Both the position numbers and the translations under genes were made by a program. The notes below the pieces were generated by a model. The model made no database searches and was not told the DNA's origin. It worked only from the letters and a program-made list of their open reading frames with translations. DNA of 5,891 bases from Chloroflexota bacterium. GTDB taxonomy: Bacteria > Chloroflexota > Anaerolineae > Promineifilales > Promineifilaceae. The stretch covers positions 1 to 5,891 of the forward strand of contig JAJRTP010000245.1 in NCBI GenBank assembly GCA_024278255.1. The letters are read 5' to 3'. This document shows positions 1 through 5,065 of the stretch, piece after piece (position 1 is the first letter of the stretch; every line of letters begins with the position of its first letter).

Positions 1-30
1 AGGATTAGGCGCGTCAGCCAATGTTTGACT

Positions 31-66
31 GCGTGCTTGTAACCATTATACCATCACGCAGCACGC
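31..66 (-). promoter_or_regulatory. Possible leftward promoter: TATAATGGT inside an inverted repeat
   Basis: On the minus strand a perfect TATAAT (45-50) is followed by GGT. It lies between 7-bp inverted-repeat arms at 31-37 and 60-66. No convincing -35 hexamer stands 16-18 nt upstream, where the sequence is the TCACGCA repeat. If real, it would drive a gene to the left of the window, beyond parB. The same TATAATGGT-in-an-inverted-repeat layout occurs upstream of the GMC oxidoreductase gene, which is the main reason to list it. No gene was identified in bases 1-80, and no terminator for parB was seen there. Confidence 0.3.
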
Positions 67-82
67 TTTCACGCATCACGCT
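54..82. repeat. Degenerate TCACGCA heptamer tandem repeat at the end of parB
   Basis: Four heptamer-like units follow one another: TCACGCA (54-60), GCACGCT (61-67), one extra T (68), TCACGCA (69-75) and TCACGCT (76-82). The last unit runs into the parB stop codon (81-83, minus strand). The same word recurs in the gap at 5034-5054 and, in reverse orientation, at 3157-3170. The units and their spacing are seen directly. That they form one genome-wide intergenic repeat family is inferred from this window alone. Confidence 0.6.
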
Positions 83-1187
83 AAAAAATATCCGACTCCA
101 GGGCGGCGATCAGGCTGCTTACGTCCTGCTCAATCAGGCGGAGAAGTCGCAGGATTTCCTGACGTTCCCCTTCGGCCAGACCCTGCCGCTGGATGCGGGC
201 CAGGTGCTGGCGCACGTAGCTGAGACGGCGGGCATTGGTGATTTTTTCTCCGCCGGGGGCCAGGTCGGGCAGCGAGGTGTTGTCCGGGGGCAGATCGTTT
301 TCCCACACGGCCGTATCCCCCATCACCCCACCCTCCTCCGGCAGCATTTCCGGGACGATCTCCGGCTCCACCACCGGCTGCCGCAGCAAGCGCACCGTCT
401 GGTACACCGTCTGGTCCGTGTTCTCCTTCAGGATGCGGGCAATCTGCTTCGCTTCCTTCTCTGAGATGTCCCCGGCGACGCGGGCTTTGTGCAGGGCACG
501 CTGCTGCGATTTTTTCAGGCCGCGGTAGAGGCGGGTGTCTCGTTCACTGATACGGCCGTCCCGCACATCTTCCTGAATCTCCTGCGGCAAATCCAGCACA
601 TTGATCAGCTGGCTGATGCGCTGCCGGGAATAGCCCAACCGCTGCCCCACTTTGGCCCAGGTAATGCGCGTCCCCCAGGGAATATCCGTCTGCACGCCCG
701 AATCCCGCGCTACGTCCAGTTCATCCTGCATCAAATCCCGCAGGCGTAGCAAGCCGGCCGCCCGGTCCACGTCATTCAAATCCTCGCGCTGGATATTTTC
801 CACCAACTGGCGCACGAACCGGGTCACTTCGTCATAATCCCGCCGCCGCACCACCGCCGGGATGGCGTTCAGCCCGGCCAGCCGCGCCGCCCGCCAGCGC
901 CGTTCGCCATGCACAATCAGGTAGCTGTTGGGGGCCACTTCGGCCACTTCAATGGGTTGGATGACGCCGTCCTGCTTGATGCTCTCGCTCAATTCCCGCA
1001 GGCTCTCTTCCAGAAATGTTTGCCGCGGTTGGGTGGGGTCCGGCCGGATATTGTCCAGGCGGATGGCCAGAAGCTGCATCCCGGCCGACTGCTCGACGGC
1101 GTCCTCCCCGGCAAACAACGCCTCCATCTCCTCACCGCGCGGCTGGATGGGTTGGGACAGGTTGACTTTTGGTTTCTTGCGTGCCAT
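81..1187 (-). CDS. parB: ParB/Spo0J-family partition protein
   Basis: A 368-residue ParB-family protein. These proteins load on a centromere-like site, slide as CTP-bound clamps and stimulate the partner ParA ATPase to segregate a replicon. Residues 1-36 form a basic then acidic tail. The N-terminal CTP-binding domain (about 38-135) shows GVIQPIEV at 74-81, the HGERRWRAA box at 93-101 and the ENIQREDLN box at 130-138. A helix-turn-helix lies at about 175-200 (ITWAKVGQRLGYSRQRISQL). A Pro/Glu/Asp-rich linker (about 270-315) leads to a Leu/Arg/Glu-rich helical C-terminus (about 320-365), the expected dimerisation region. The stretch between box III and the HTH (about 154-174) looks longer than in typical Spo0J. 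Length is ordinary to slightly long for the family. ATG 1187 is chosen because GGAGA (1191-1195, minus) sits just upstream. It lies 60 nt downstream of parA, and the pair is probably one transcript. Confidence 0.93.
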   Translation of the reverse strand: MARKKPKVNLSQPIQPRGEEMEALFAGEDAVEQSAGMQLLAIRLDNIRPDPTQPRQTFLEESLRELSESIKQDGVIQPIEVAEVAPNSYLIVHGERRWRAARLAGLNAIPAVVRRRDYDEVTRFVRQLVENIQREDLNDVDRAAGLLRLRDLMQDELDVARDSGVQTDIPWGTRITWAKVGQRLGYSRQRISQLINVLDLPQEIQEDVRDGRISERDTRLYRGLKKSQQRALHKARVAGDISEKEAKQIARILKENTDQTVYQTVRLLRQPVVEPEIVPEMLPEEGGVMGDTAVWENDLPPDNTSLPDLAPGGEKITNARRLSYVRQHLARIQRQGLAEGERQEILRLLRLIEQDVSSLIAALESDIF

Positions 1188-1199
1188 TTTTCTCCAGTT

Positions 1200-1243
1200 T
1201 TCAGTGTTCAGTGTTCAGTCGGCGTTTCTGTTACTGAACACTG
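1200..1243. repeat. TTCAGTG heptamer repeat and 11-bp inverted repeat in the parA-parB gap
   Basis: Three direct heptamers stand side by side: TTCAGTG (1200-1206), TTCAGTG (1207-1213) and TTCAGTC (1214-1220). A perfect 11-bp inverted repeat pairs CAGTGTTCAGT (1202-1212) with ACTGAACACTG (1233-1243) across a 20-nt loop. In the parAB transcript this would be a hairpin between the parA stop and the parB ribosome site. It has no T-run, so it is not a standard Rho-independent terminator. A role in mRNA processing or in lowering ParB relative to ParA is possible but inferred. Confidence 0.6.
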
Positions 1244-1247
1244 CACA

Positions 1248-2030
1248 CTAAACACTCCTCTCAATCTCTTTTGCTGCCTGCCGGTACGCCTCCGCCCCCG
1301 GACTGCGCGGATCGTAGGCCAGGATACTTTGCCCGGCGACGGCGCTTTCGGAAAAGCGGACGGAGCGTTTGATGACGGCGTTGAAGATGTAGATGCTGTC
1401 ACCGTATTGGGTGTTGACGGCCGTAGACACCTCCCGCGTCATCGTCGTCCGGGTATCCGCCATCGTCAGCAAAATGCCTTCAATCGCCAGATTCGGGTTC
1501 AGATTCTTGCGCCGCACCGTCTCAATGCTGGACAAAATCATAAAGGCCCCCCGCGCCGCCAGATATTCCGTCTGCACGGGGATAATCACGCTGTTAGCGG
1601 CCGTGAGGGCATTGATCACCAGCAGTCCCAGCGATGGATTGCAGTCAATGAGGATGTAATCATACGCTTCCCGGATGGGGGCCAGCACCGTTTCCAGCAC
1701 CCGTTCCCGGCTGAGGGTGTTGATCAGCGACAATTCAATCAGGCTCAATTCTGGCTGGGAAGGCAGCAGGTGGAATGTTTCGTCCGTTTCGTAGATGGCC
1801 TGGCTCACATCACCCTCGTAGCCGTCAATTTCATCCTTAAAGGCGGCGTAAATGGTGGGCGAGACCTGATCCGGGTCAAACCCCGCATGTTGGGTTAAAT
1901 TGCCTTGGGGGTCTAAATCCACAGCCAGGACACGATGCCCCATTTCAGCCAGGGCTGCGGCCAGGTTGATGGTGGTTGTGGTCTTGCCCACACCCCCTTT
2001 TTGCATGGCAATGGTGATGATCCGGGTCAT
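1248..2030 (-). CDS. parA: ParA/Soj-type partition ATPase
   Basis: A 260-residue deviant-Walker-A ATPase of the ParA/Soj/MinD superfamily. It binds DNA non-specifically when ATP-bound, and ParB stimulates its hydrolysis to move the partition complex. Seen directly: the deviant P-loop KGGVGKTTT at 11-19 with both the signature lysine K11 and K16; the Walker A' strand VLAVDLDPQGN at 34-44 with D38 and D40; and Walker B YDYILIDCNPSLG at 123-135 with D129. The usual DCPPSLG reads DCNPSLG here, a mild variation. The protein starts almost at the P-loop, with no N-terminal DNA-binding extension, so it is the short chromosomal (Soj) or type Ib plasmid form. ATG 2030 is fixed by a strong AGGAGGT at 2034-2040. 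It has its own promoter at 2080-2108 and precedes parB. The neighbours here are not the rRNA methyltransferase/gidA genes common near chromosomal parAB loci. Confidence 0.95.
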   Translation of the reverse strand: MTRIITIAMQKGGVGKTTTTINLAAALAEMGHRVLAVDLDPQGNLTQHAGFDPDQVSPTIYAAFKDEIDGYEGDVSQAIYETDETFHLLPSQPELSLIELSLINTLSRERVLETVLAPIREAYDYILIDCNPSLGLLVINALTAANSVIIPVQTEYLAARGAFMILSSIETVRRKNLNPNLAIEGILLTMADTRTTMTREVSTAVNTQYGDSIYIFNAVIKRSVRFSESAVAGQSILAYDPRSPGAEAYRQAAKEIERSV

Positions 2031-2044
2031 GTGACCTCCTTTTT

Positions 2045-2081
2045 AGTGACAAGGTGTGCAACTTTCAGGTGACAGGGTGAA
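2045..2081. repeat. Weak GGTGACA-type word repeat in the parA leader
   Basis: Related words AGTGACA (2045-2051), GGTGACA (2068-2074) and GGGTGAA (2075-2081) occur within 40 nt between the parA ribosome site and its promoter. They are more degenerate than the repeats in the other gaps and part of this stretch would be the parA 5' leader. Listed because every other intergenic gap in the window has a comparable short-word repeat. Confidence 0.3.
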
Positions 2082-2108
2082 GATACACAGAAGTTGGGGA
2101 ACTGTCAA
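2080..2108 (-). promoter_or_regulatory. parAB promoter (TTGACA-17-TATCTT)
   Basis: On the minus strand a perfect -35 TTGACA (2103-2108) is followed by a 17-nt spacer and a 4/6 -10 TATCTT (2080-2085), about 50 nt before the parA start. The -35 box lies in a 7-bp inverted repeat: AACTGTC at 2100-2106 and GACAGTT at 2117-2123. A left-half copy of the antirepressor-region palindrome (2111-2127) abuts its upstream side. This arrangement suggests that a DNA-binding protein acts on the promoter. The boxes are seen; the regulation is inferred. Confidence 0.65.
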
Positions 2109-2110
2109 CC

Positions 2111-2127
2111 GGGGTAGACAGTTTGTT
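2111..2127. promoter_or_regulatory. Partial copy of the GGGGTAGACA operator-like site
   Basis: GGGGTAGACA (2111-2120) followed by GTTTGTT repeats the left half and centre of the palindrome at 2711-2735; the right half is degraded. It overlaps the stop codon of the antirepressor gene (2126-2128) and ends two bases before the parA -35 box, a fitting place for an operator of parAB. Matching was done by eye. Confidence 0.45.
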
Positions 2128-2938
2128 AAAATGGCGCGTCTCCCGCAATCTGCTGGTGCCATTCTGTCAGCCAGGCCATTGTTTCGGTAAAACGATTGGC
2201 GGGGAGGAGTTTGTAGCTGGTGATGCCGAATTTGCGGTACATTTCGCCGTAGACGGCGCCAAATTCGTTCTTTTTGGTTTGCTTGCCCAGGGCGATAGCC
2301 ACGGTCTTGACGGCCTGGCTCAACTGGCTGGCCTGGTCTTCGGTGACTGTTTGGCTGCCGGAAAGTTGTTCCTCCACAGTAGCCAGGCGGTCCTCGACAT
2401 TATCCAGGCGCAGTTCGGTATCGCCCAGGCGGCCTTCCAGCAAAATTTGCTGCCGGGCCAGTTTGACGACGGCCATGGCCATCTTGTACGCTTGCACGGC
2501 GTCTGTGTTTTGGTCGAGCAGCGTCTCAAATTGGGGATCGGCCGTCAGGCGCCCTTCCTGGAACGCTTCCCAAAGGACGGCCGCCGCTTCTTCTTGAAAT
2601 CGTTCTAGTTTGGAGCGTATTTCTTCTTTAGCGGCCGAAACGCGGATGCCGGACAGCCACAAAGGGATCAGGTCTACCCGGAGTACGTAGCTGCTTTGGG
2701 TACCGCCGCCAGGGGTAGACAATTTGTCTACCCCTTTGAGTCCCTTGTTCAAGATGGCGTGCCGTTCAATACGGCGGCGCTGTCCTTGAGCGTCCAGCCC
2801 CAGGGCGCGGCACATCTGCGTCAGGCCGGCGTAGATACGGCCGTCCCCGGCGCGCAGAGCTGTAATCTCATCCTCATAAAACAAAACCTGTTTTTCCTCG
2901 ACAGGAACCAGAGCGCTGATTTGTGTCTTATCTGTCAT
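2126..2938 (-). CDS. Phage antirepressor-like DNA-binding protein (P22_AR_N / ORF6C type)
   Basis: A 270-residue protein that looks like a phage/plasmid antirepressor (Ant/KilA-C style). Residues about 10-115 resemble the P22 antirepressor N-terminal domain, including FYEDEITALRAGDGRIYAGLTQMC, a basic QGQRRRIERH stretch at 51-60, VDKLSTPGG at 70-78 and the hydrophobic VDLIPLWLSGI at 88-98. Residues about 160-195 are a Leu/Glu/Arg heptad-like coiled coil. Residues about 197-265 resemble the ORF6C domain (Gln/Leu-rich helix, then a Tyr-rich MYRKFGITSYKLLP segment). Family members bind DNA or a repressor, and stand-alone bacterial copies are mostly uncharacterised. The start ATG has no clear Shine-Dalgarno, and a second ATG at 2945 in another frame sits just upstream. 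The gene carries the operator-like palindrome 2711-2735 inside its codons and has related sites in its leader. It lies 95 nt before parA on the same strand, suggesting a regulator of the partition genes or a remnant of a phage-plasmid. Family assignment is from recognition, not a search. Confidence 0.8.
   Translation of the reverse strand: MTDKTQISALVPVEEKQVLFYEDEITALRAGDGRIYAGLTQMCRALGLDAQGQRRRIERHAILNKGLKGVDKLSTPGGGTQSSYVLRVDLIPLWLSGIRVSAAKEEIRSKLERFQEEAAAVLWEAFQEGRLTADPQFETLLDQNTDAVQAYKMAMAVVKLARQQILLEGRLGDTELRLDNVEDRLATVEEQLSGSQTVTEDQASQLSQAVKTVAIALGKQTKKNEFGAVYGEMYRKFGITSYKLLPANRFTETMAWLTEWHQQIAGDAPF
2711..2735. promoter_or_regulatory. Perfect 25-bp palindrome inside the antirepressor gene
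   Basis: Two perfect 12-bp arms, AGGGGTAGACAA (2711-2722) and its reverse complement (2724-2735), meet around a single T at 2723. It lies in codons 68-76 (KGVDKLSTP) of the antirepressor-like gene. A 21/25-identical copy is found in a non-coding position at 2991-3015, and a half copy at 2111-2127. The non-coding recurrence argues for a DNA-level role such as an operator or a ParB-loading site, although part of the sequence is constrained by the protein motif. Confidence 0.7.
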
Positions 2939-2990
2939 TTGTCATCGTGTGTCCCGCTACCGCTGCTATTACGGCAACAGTTGCCTTGCC

Positions 2991-3015
2991 AGGGGTATGT
3001 ATTTTGTCTACCCCT
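2991..3015. promoter_or_regulatory. Second copy of the AGGGGTA...TACCCCT operator-like site
   Basis: This site matches the in-gene palindrome 2711-2735 at 21 of 25 positions. The right half is identical and the match continues 3 bases further (TTTGTCTACCCCTTTG shared). The four differences all lie in the left-centre, so symmetry is kept only in the outer AGGGGTA/TACCCCT arms and partly at the centre. It lies 53 nt upstream of the antirepressor start, where autoregulation would be expected. Confidence 0.6.
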
Positions 3016-3018
3016 TTG

Positions 3019-3047
3019 TCGGGTGTATTTGTAACGAATACACCCGA
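3019..3047. promoter_or_regulatory. 11-bp inverted repeat, operator or hairpin
   Basis: TCGGGTGTATT (3019-3029) pairs perfectly with AATACACCCGA (3037-3047) across a 7-nt loop. It starts four bases after the operator copy at 2991-3015. On the plus strand it is followed six nt later by six T residues (3054-3059), so it could also terminate rightward transcripts. No plus-strand gene ends here, so an operator in the antirepressor leader is the likelier reading. Confidence 0.55.
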
Positions 3048-3066
3048 TCTAACTTTTTTCCCACTC

Positions 3067-3096
3067 ATTTTACCCCTGTTTTGGCTTGATTCATAA
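3067..3096 (-). promoter_or_regulatory. Candidate promoter for the antirepressor-like gene
   Basis: On the minus strand TTATGA (3091-3096) and TAAAAT (3067-3072) are separated by 18 nt. The -10 fits well (5/6) and the -35 poorly (3/6). It would place the inverted repeat 3019-3047 and the operator copy 2991-3015 just downstream of the start point, where bound protein would block transcription. This is the best candidate seen, but not a strong one. Confidence 0.3.
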
Positions 3097-3116
3097 TGGA
3101 ATACGGCCGTTCCCGG

Positions 3117-3161
3117 ATGACGAGATATAACGCACTGTGTTATAATGGTGACGCAGTGCGT
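3117..3161 (+). promoter_or_regulatory. Probable promoter of the GMC oxidoreductase operon, with flanking inverted repeat
   Basis: ATGACG (3117-3122, 4/6 to the -35 consensus) and a perfect TATAAT (3141-3146) are 18 nt apart. Perfect 8-bp inverted-repeat arms ACGCACTG (3130-3137) and CAGTGCGT (3154-3161) bracket the -10 box, the usual position for a repressor operator. The leader to the ATG at 3255 would be roughly 100 nt. Regulation by a bound repressor is inferred. Confidence 0.5.
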
Positions 3162-3170
3162 GATGCGTAT
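3157..3170. repeat. Two reverse-orientation TCACGCA heptamers
   Basis: TGCGTGA (3157-3163) and TGCGTAT (3164-3170) are adjacent and match the complement of the heptamer at 54-82 and 5034-5054. The first unit overlaps the right arm of the inverted repeat around the GMC promoter. Confidence 0.4.
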
Positions 3171-3204
3171 TGATTCTTTACTAATGTTATGAGCGGCGGT
3201 CGGT

Positions 3205-3236
3205 AATTACCCAATTACTCAATTGCCAAATCACCC
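3205..3236. repeat. Degenerate octamer tandem repeat AATTACCC x4
   Basis: Four consecutive 8-bp units read AATTACCC, AATTACTC, AATTGCCA and AATCACCC. The block is more AT-rich than the genes around it and ends 18 nt before the GMC start codon, in the probable 5' leader. No function is evident. Confidence 0.6.
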
Positions 3237-3254
3237 CGCTTCGGGAAAAATCCT

Positions 3255-5009
3255 ATGGACAACTCATCTAATAAAGCCATTGATTACGTCATCATCGGTT
3301 CCGGCTTTGGCGGCAGCGTTTCTGCCATGCGTCTGACCGAGAAAGGGTACCGGGTGCTGGTTTTGGAGCGCGGCAAACGGTACAACGCTGAAGATTTCCC
3401 CAAGACAAACTGGAATGTATTCAAATATCTCTGGCTGCCCGCGGCCCGCTGTTTTGGTTTCATGGGCATGAATTTTCTGAATGATATTCTCATTCTGAAT
3501 GGTTCCGGCGTGGGCGGCGGCAGCCTGGTGTACGCCAGTACGCATATCCAGCCGCCGGAGCATTTCTACGAAGCGGAAGAGTGGCGGGATTTGGCTGACT
3601 GGAAGGCGGAACTGGCCCCCCATTACGCCACGGCCAATCGGATGCTGGGCACGACGGAAAACCCCAAGTTTTGGCCGGCCGACGAGGTTTTGTACCAGAT
3701 TGCTACGGAATTGGGCCGGGAAGATACGTTTACCCCGACCCCGGTGGGCATCTATTTTGGCGAGCCGGGAGAAGATGTGTCTGATCCCTATTTTGACGGC
3801 GAGGGGCCAGCGCGTACCGGCTGTATTTTTTGCGGCGGCTGCATGGTGGGCTGCCGGTACAATGCCAAGAATACGCTGGACAAGAATTATCTCTATTTTG
3901 CGGAAAAGAACGGGGCGGAAGTGCGGGCAGAAGCGAATGTGGTGGATATACGGCCGTTATACGGCCCCCAACCCGACAATGCCCGCTACGAAATCATTTA
4001 CGAACGCACCACAGATTGGGTCTTCAAACGGCGCAGCAGCGTGCGCGCCCAAAACGTCATCCTGTCTGCCGGGGTGCTGGGTACAGTAAACCTGCTCCTG
4101 AAATGCCGTGATGAATTGCGCACGCTGCCTCGCCTTTCCTCCCGCTTGGGGCAGATGGTGCGCAGCAACAGCGAAGCCCTTCTCGGCTCCACAGCCCGCG
4201 AAGGCGACGTGGATTATTCTCAGGGCGTGGCCATCACCTCCCACTTCTGGATAGATGACGTGACCAGTGTGGAACCGGTGCGCTATCCGCGCGGCTCTTC
4301 CTTTATCCGCAACATCACCCTGCCGGTGGTGGATATGGAGGGCGGGTTTTGGCAGCGTTTGGGCCGGGTTCTGTTGAATGGCCTGCAAAACCCGTATGAT
4401 TTGCTCAAGGTCAGACTGCTGCCGGATTGGGCCAGGGACAGTACCATTTTGCTGGTGATGCAGACGATTGAGAACCGGCTGCATCTGAAGCGGGGGCGCA
4501 ACCTGTTTACCCTGGGGCGCAAGGGGCTGGTGACGGAGCAGGATACGCAAGTGCCGGTACCCACTATCATTGCGGCCGGCCGCCAGGTGTATGACCGTTT
4601 TGCCGAGTTAACCAACGGTATTCAAGGGGCTTCGCTGAACGACGTGCTGCTCAGTACGCCTACCACAGCTCACATTTTGGGCGGCTGCGGCATTGGCGCA
4701 GATGAGTCGTCGGGGGTGGTGGATACGAAGCATGAGGTGTTTAACTATCCGGGGATGTATGTGGTGGATGGCTCGGTCATTCCGGCCAATCTGGGGGTGA
4801 ATCCCAGTTTGACAATTACGGCGCTGGCAGAACGGGCTATGAGTCAGGTGCCGCTTAAGGAGGAGGTGGCGGAGGTACGGCCGTTAACTGCCCCAGCCGA
4901 TTTACCCCAACCCCGCCCCCTGCCCGATCCTAAAAAACAAGCCCTTACATTCGCCGCTATTGCCGGTATAATCGGGGTGATATTGTTTGCCTGGCTGAAG
5001 AAGCGGTGA
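3255..5009 (+). CDS. GMC-family FAD oxidoreductase, ChoD/cholesterol-oxidase-like, with C-terminal membrane anchor
   Basis: A 584-residue flavoprotein expected to oxidise an alcohol (possibly a sterol or other hydrophobic alcohol) using FAD. Seen directly: the dinucleotide-binding GSGFGG at 15-20 with E38 for the ribose; a second Gly-rich FAD loop GSGVGGGSLVYAST at 83-96; and the C-terminal GMC region with H473 (TTAHILGG) and N512/N516 (NLGVNPSLT), the likely catalytic His-Asn elements. From memory, the N-terminus and the PARTGC...NTLDKNYL segment closely resemble mycobacterial Rv3409c ChoD, whose true substrate is debated. C190, C193, C196 and C200 form CxxCxxCxxxC, which could hold an Fe-S cluster. 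Residues about 564-581 are hydrophobic and bounded by KK and KKR, suggesting a C-terminal membrane anchor with the enzyme in the cytoplasm; there is no N-terminal signal peptide. The ATG follows a weak GGGA (3243-3246). The aldehyde dehydrogenase gene follows 56 nt later, probably in the same operon. A role in sterol breakdown is not shown. Confidence 0.88.
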   Translation: MDNSSNKAIDYVIIGSGFGGSVSAMRLTEKGYRVLVLERGKRYNAEDFPKTNWNVFKYLWLPAARCFGFMGMNFLNDILILNGSGVGGGSLVYASTHIQPPEHFYEAEEWRDLADWKAELAPHYATANRMLGTTENPKFWPADEVLYQIATELGREDTFTPTPVGIYFGEPGEDVSDPYFDGEGPARTGCIFCGGCMVGCRYNAKNTLDKNYLYFAEKNGAEVRAEANVVDIRPLYGPQPDNARYEIIYERTTDWVFKRRSSVRAQNVILSAGVLGTVNLLLKCRDELRTLPRLSSRLGQMVRSNSEALLGSTAREGDVDYSQGVAITSHFWIDDVTSVEPVRYPRGSSFIRNITLPVVDMEGGFWQRLGRVLLNGLQNPYDLLKVRLLPDWARDSTILLVMQTIENRLHLKRGRNLFTLGRKGLVTEQDTQVPVPTIIAAGRQVYDRFAELTNGIQGASLNDVLLSTPTTAHILGGCGIGADESSGVVDTKHEVFNYPGMYVVDGSVIPANLGVNPSLTITALAERAMSQVPLKEEVAEVRPLTAPADLPQPRPLPDPKKQALTFAAIAGIIGVILFAWLKKR

Positions 5010-5033
5010 GGGGATGAGGGGTTTTACCGCACA

Positions 5034-5054
5034 TCACGCCTCACGAATCACGCA
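5034..5054. repeat. TCACGNN heptamer tandem repeat between the two oxidoreductase genes
   Basis: Three exact-register heptamers, TCACGCC, TCACGAA and TCACGCA, fill the centre of the 56-nt gap and run into the ribosome site of the next gene. The core TCACG is the one seen at 54-82. No terminator was seen in this gap, which supports co-transcription. Confidence 0.6.
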
Positions 5055-5059
5055 AGGAG
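5054..5059 (+). promoter_or_regulatory. Ribosome binding site of the aldehyde dehydrogenase gene
   Basis: AAGGAG lies 6 nt before ATG 5066 and decides that start for a gene with no visible stop in the window. Confidence 0.8.
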
Positions 5060-5065
5060 ATACCC

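Larger units (their letters stand above)
2939..3254. other. Divergent intergenic control region (316 nt)
   Basis: No gene was found between the starts of the antirepressor-like gene (minus) and the GMC oxidoreductase gene (plus). In order it holds the operator copy at 2991-3015, an 11-bp inverted repeat at 3019-3047, a lone TACCCCT half-site at 3071-3077, possible promoters on both strands, an ACGGCCGT palindrome at 3103-3110, an inverted repeat around TATAAT at 3130-3161, and the octamer repeat at 3205-3236. No conserved RNA structure was recognised beyond these. Confidence 0.75.

Noticed and set aside
1..82. CRISPR-like array from the TCACGCA repeats
   Set aside because: Units are only 7 bp, adjacent and without unique spacers.
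1200..1243. Inverted repeat between parA and parB as a Rho-independent terminator
   Set aside because: The loop is 20 nt and no U-run follows the stem on either strand. The short gap and functional pairing favour one transcript.
909..1898. Long plus-strand open frame of 329 codons opposite parA and parB
   Set aside because: It overlaps two clear genes on the other strand. Its translation is rich in His/Arg/Gln with no recognisable domain, typical of an antisense shadow in GC-rich DNA.
2123..2608. Plus-strand open frame of 161 codons opposite the antirepressor-like gene
   Set aside because: The opposite strand encodes a recognisable two-domain protein, and this frame shows no motif and no convincing ribosome site.
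3957..4550. Minus-strand open frame of 197 codons inside the GMC gene
   Set aside because: It lies entirely within a well-supported flavoenzyme gene and has no family features.
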